Position numbers and translations under genes: made by a program. Under the pieces are notes generated by a model. The model was given only the letters and a program-made list of their open reading frames with translations, ran no database searches and was not told the origin of the DNA. DNA of 7,080 bases from Aquifex sp. (GTDB lineage Bacteria > Aquificota > Aquificia > Aquificales > Aquificaceae): assembly GCA_003978875.1 (NCBI GenBank), contig QNXQ01000068.1, forward strand, positions 1 to 7,080, in the 5' to 3' direction. Of the stretch, positions 5,907 to 7,080 are shown piece after piece; positions within the stretch are counted from its first letter, which is position 1, and the number at the start of each line of letters is the position of its first letter.

Positions 5907-6911
5907 TTAAAGGATTAGCATTCCATCACCGTAGCTGTAGAACCTGTACTTCTTTTTTACCGCTTCGTTGTAAGCTTTCAAGATGAAATCTTTGCCTGCG
6001 AATGCTGAAACTAAAATTAGAAGGGAAGATTTGGGAAGGTGAAAATTCGTTATCATCGCATCTACTACTTTAAATTCAAATCCGGGATATATGTATAAAT
6101 CTGTCCACCCTTCAAAAGGTTCATAAGGTTTCGTTTCAAGAGCTCTTACCACAGTTGTACCGACAGCTATTACTTTATTTCCTCTCTCTTTAGTTTCCCT
6201 TATCTTTTTTACAGTTTCCCGTGGTATTTTCACATATTCAGGGTCTACTTTATGTTCTTCTATGTTTTTCACCTTCACAGGTTTAAAAGTCCCATAGGAT
6301 ACGTGTAAGGTTATGAACGCGGTTTCTATACCCTTCTTTTTTAATTTCTCCATCAGTTCCTCGGAAAAGTGAAGTGAAGCAGTAGGAGAAGCCACTGCTC
6401 CTCTCTCTTGAGCGAAAATTGTTTGGTAATAAACCCTGTCTATAGGTTCTTCCTCCCTCTTTATATAAGGCGGTATAGGGATGTGTCCATACTTGTCAAT
6501 TAGTTTTAAAGGGTCTTTACCGTGGAGTTTTACCCTGAATTTCCCTTCCTCTATATGCTCTAAAATTTCCACCTTAAAGTCATGAGCGACTTCAATTATT
6601 AGGCCGGGTTTTATCTTCTTACCACCTACAAGAGCCTTCCATTCATCGGGTTTGATGAAGTCGGTAAGAACAACCTCAACCTTCCCACCTGTAGGCTTTC
6701 TACCGTAAAGCCTTGCCGGGATTACTTTAGTATTGTTGAAAACGAGTAAATCACCCTCTTCCAGGTATTCCGGAAGGTTTATAAATATGTCATGCTTTAT
6801 GCTTTTTTCTTTTCTGTTTAAAACCATAAGTCTTGCGTTATGCCTCGGAACAACGGGATATTTTGCTATCAGCTCCTCGGGAAGCTCGTAATCAAATTCC
6901 TCTATTCTCAT
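5907..6911 (-). CDS. queA: S-adenosylmethionine:tRNA ribosyltransferase-isomerase QueA
   Basis: 334 residues from the chosen start, typical of QueA (about 340-355). It transfers and isomerises the ribosyl group of AdoMet onto preQ1-modified tRNA to form epoxyqueuosine at wobble position 34 of Tyr, His, Asn and Asp tRNAs, in the cytoplasm. Family landmarks: FDYELPEELIAKYP near the N-terminus; LLVFNNTKVIPARL at about 55-68; QERGAVASPTASLHFSEEL at 168-186; TLHVSYGTFKPV at 201-212; VGTTVVRALET at 250-260; DAMITNFHLPKSSLLILVSAFAG at 284-306; and the C-terminal YGDGMLIL. The start at 6911 is chosen because MRIEEFDYELPEELIA lines up with the usual QueA N-terminus; an in-frame ATG at 6920 would add three residues. 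Neither has a Shine-Dalgarno. Two usually glycine-rich motifs carry substitutions (PTAGLHF as PTASLHF; HVGxGTF as HVSYGTF). It lies 11 bases upstream of valS and 39 bases after the preceding partial gene. Confidence 0.96.
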   Translation of the reverse strand: MRIEEFDYELPEELIAKYPVVPRHNARLMVLNRKEKSIKHDIFINLPEYLEEGDLLVFNNTKVIPARLYGRKPTGGKVEVVLTDFIKPDEWKALVGGKKIKPGLIIEVAHDFKVEILEHIEEGKFRVKLHGKDPLKLIDKYGHIPIPPYIKREEEPIDRVYYQTIFAQERGAVASPTASLHFSEELMEKLKKKGIETAFITLHVSYGTFKPVKVKNIEEHKVDPEYVKIPRETVKKIRETKERGNKVIAVGTTVVRALETKPYEPFEGWTDLYIYPGFEFKVVDAMITNFHLPKSSLLILVSAFAGKDFILKAYNEAVKKKYRFYSYGDGMLIL

Positions 6912-6950
6912 CGAAATCATAAAGTTAATTTAAATACGCTGGGTGAGAAA

Positions 6951-7079
6951 TTAAGTGGAAATAAAGGAAGCGACACCTAAAGCGGAGAGGTAAACAAGCA
7001 AACAAATAAAATTTCTCCAGCCACTCAATTCTAAGAATCTTACTTTTGAAAACAGTCCTTCAACTCTTTGCCTTACAGA
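6951..7079 (-). CDS. C-terminal tail of unidentified, probably membrane-anchored protein (partial)
   Basis: A minus-strand frame is open from the right edge to TAA at 6953-6951, 42 residues. A basic, amphipathic stretch (VRQRVEGLFSKVRFLELSGWRN) is followed by a hydrophobic segment long enough to cross a membrane (FICLLVYLSALGVASFI), ending with ST. The other two minus-strand frames and the plus-strand frames are broken by stops here. The end lies 39 bases before the queA start on the same strand, matching the tight packing elsewhere. I do not recognise the family. A short open frame of this length could arise by chance, so confidence is limited. Confidence 0.45.
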   Translation of the reverse strand, partial: SVRQRVEGLFSKVRFLELSGWRNFICLLVYLSALGVASFIST

Positions 7080-7080
7080 C

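Noticed and set aside
5901..5908. AAAATTTT palindrome between queA and valS
   Set aside because: A short AT-only palindrome spanning the queA stop codon in an 11-base gap is expected by chance here.
2944..5910. Several plus-strand open frames of 76 to 116 codons opposite valS
   Set aside because: All are antisense to conserved or in-frame ValS sequence; their products are Phe/Ser/Leu-rich, as expected from reading purine-rich coding DNA backwards.

Overview
This 7.1-kb window looks like the chromosome of a thermophilic bacterium of the Aquifex type. The base composition is AT-leaning. The proteins are rich in Lys, Glu and Ile, genes are packed with gaps of 11 to 39 bases or overlaps, and a MltD-type wall enzyme indicates an outer membrane. 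The Aquifex assignment is my recognition of style and gene content, not a database result. The window is fully occupied; there is no gene-free stretch longer than about 40 bases, and I see no RNA genes, CRISPR, IS elements or long repeats.

Layout: (1) Bases 1-418, minus strand: the N-terminal 139 residues of a gene cut by the left edge. It encodes a TusA/SirA-type sulfur-carrier domain (CPxP motif), then the start of what looks like a DUF3343 (Se/S carrier-like) domain. (2) Diverging from it after only 23 bases, on the plus strand, is a three-gene run: a MltD-like lytic transglycosylase lipoprotein (442-1347), MobA (1313-1903, overlapping the previous gene by 35 bases) and a Fur-family regulator (1923-2381). 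A Fur-box-like palindrome lies between a possible -35 and -10 just before fur, which suggests autoregulation. (3) Converging on fur with 13 bases between stop codons is a minus-strand run read from the right: the tail of an unidentified probable membrane protein (6951 to the right edge), queA (5907-6911) and valS (2395-5895).

The minus-strand run is a translation module. QueA acts in queuosine synthesis on tRNA and ValS charges tRNA-Val. The plus-strand run mixes envelope, molybdenum-cofactor and metal-regulation functions. The TusA-like gene beside mobA may link sulfur transfer to molybdoenzyme maturation, but that is inference.

The most unusual elements are: an oversized ValS (1166 residues) with two apparent insertions, one of which separates the two CxxC pairs of a zinc-knuckle-like site; the TusA-DUF3343 fusion; the candidate Fur operator; and the mltD/mobA overlap, in which MobA's nucleotide-binding loop is encoded in the same DNA as the MltD tail. 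I did not find a clearly new multi-gene system.
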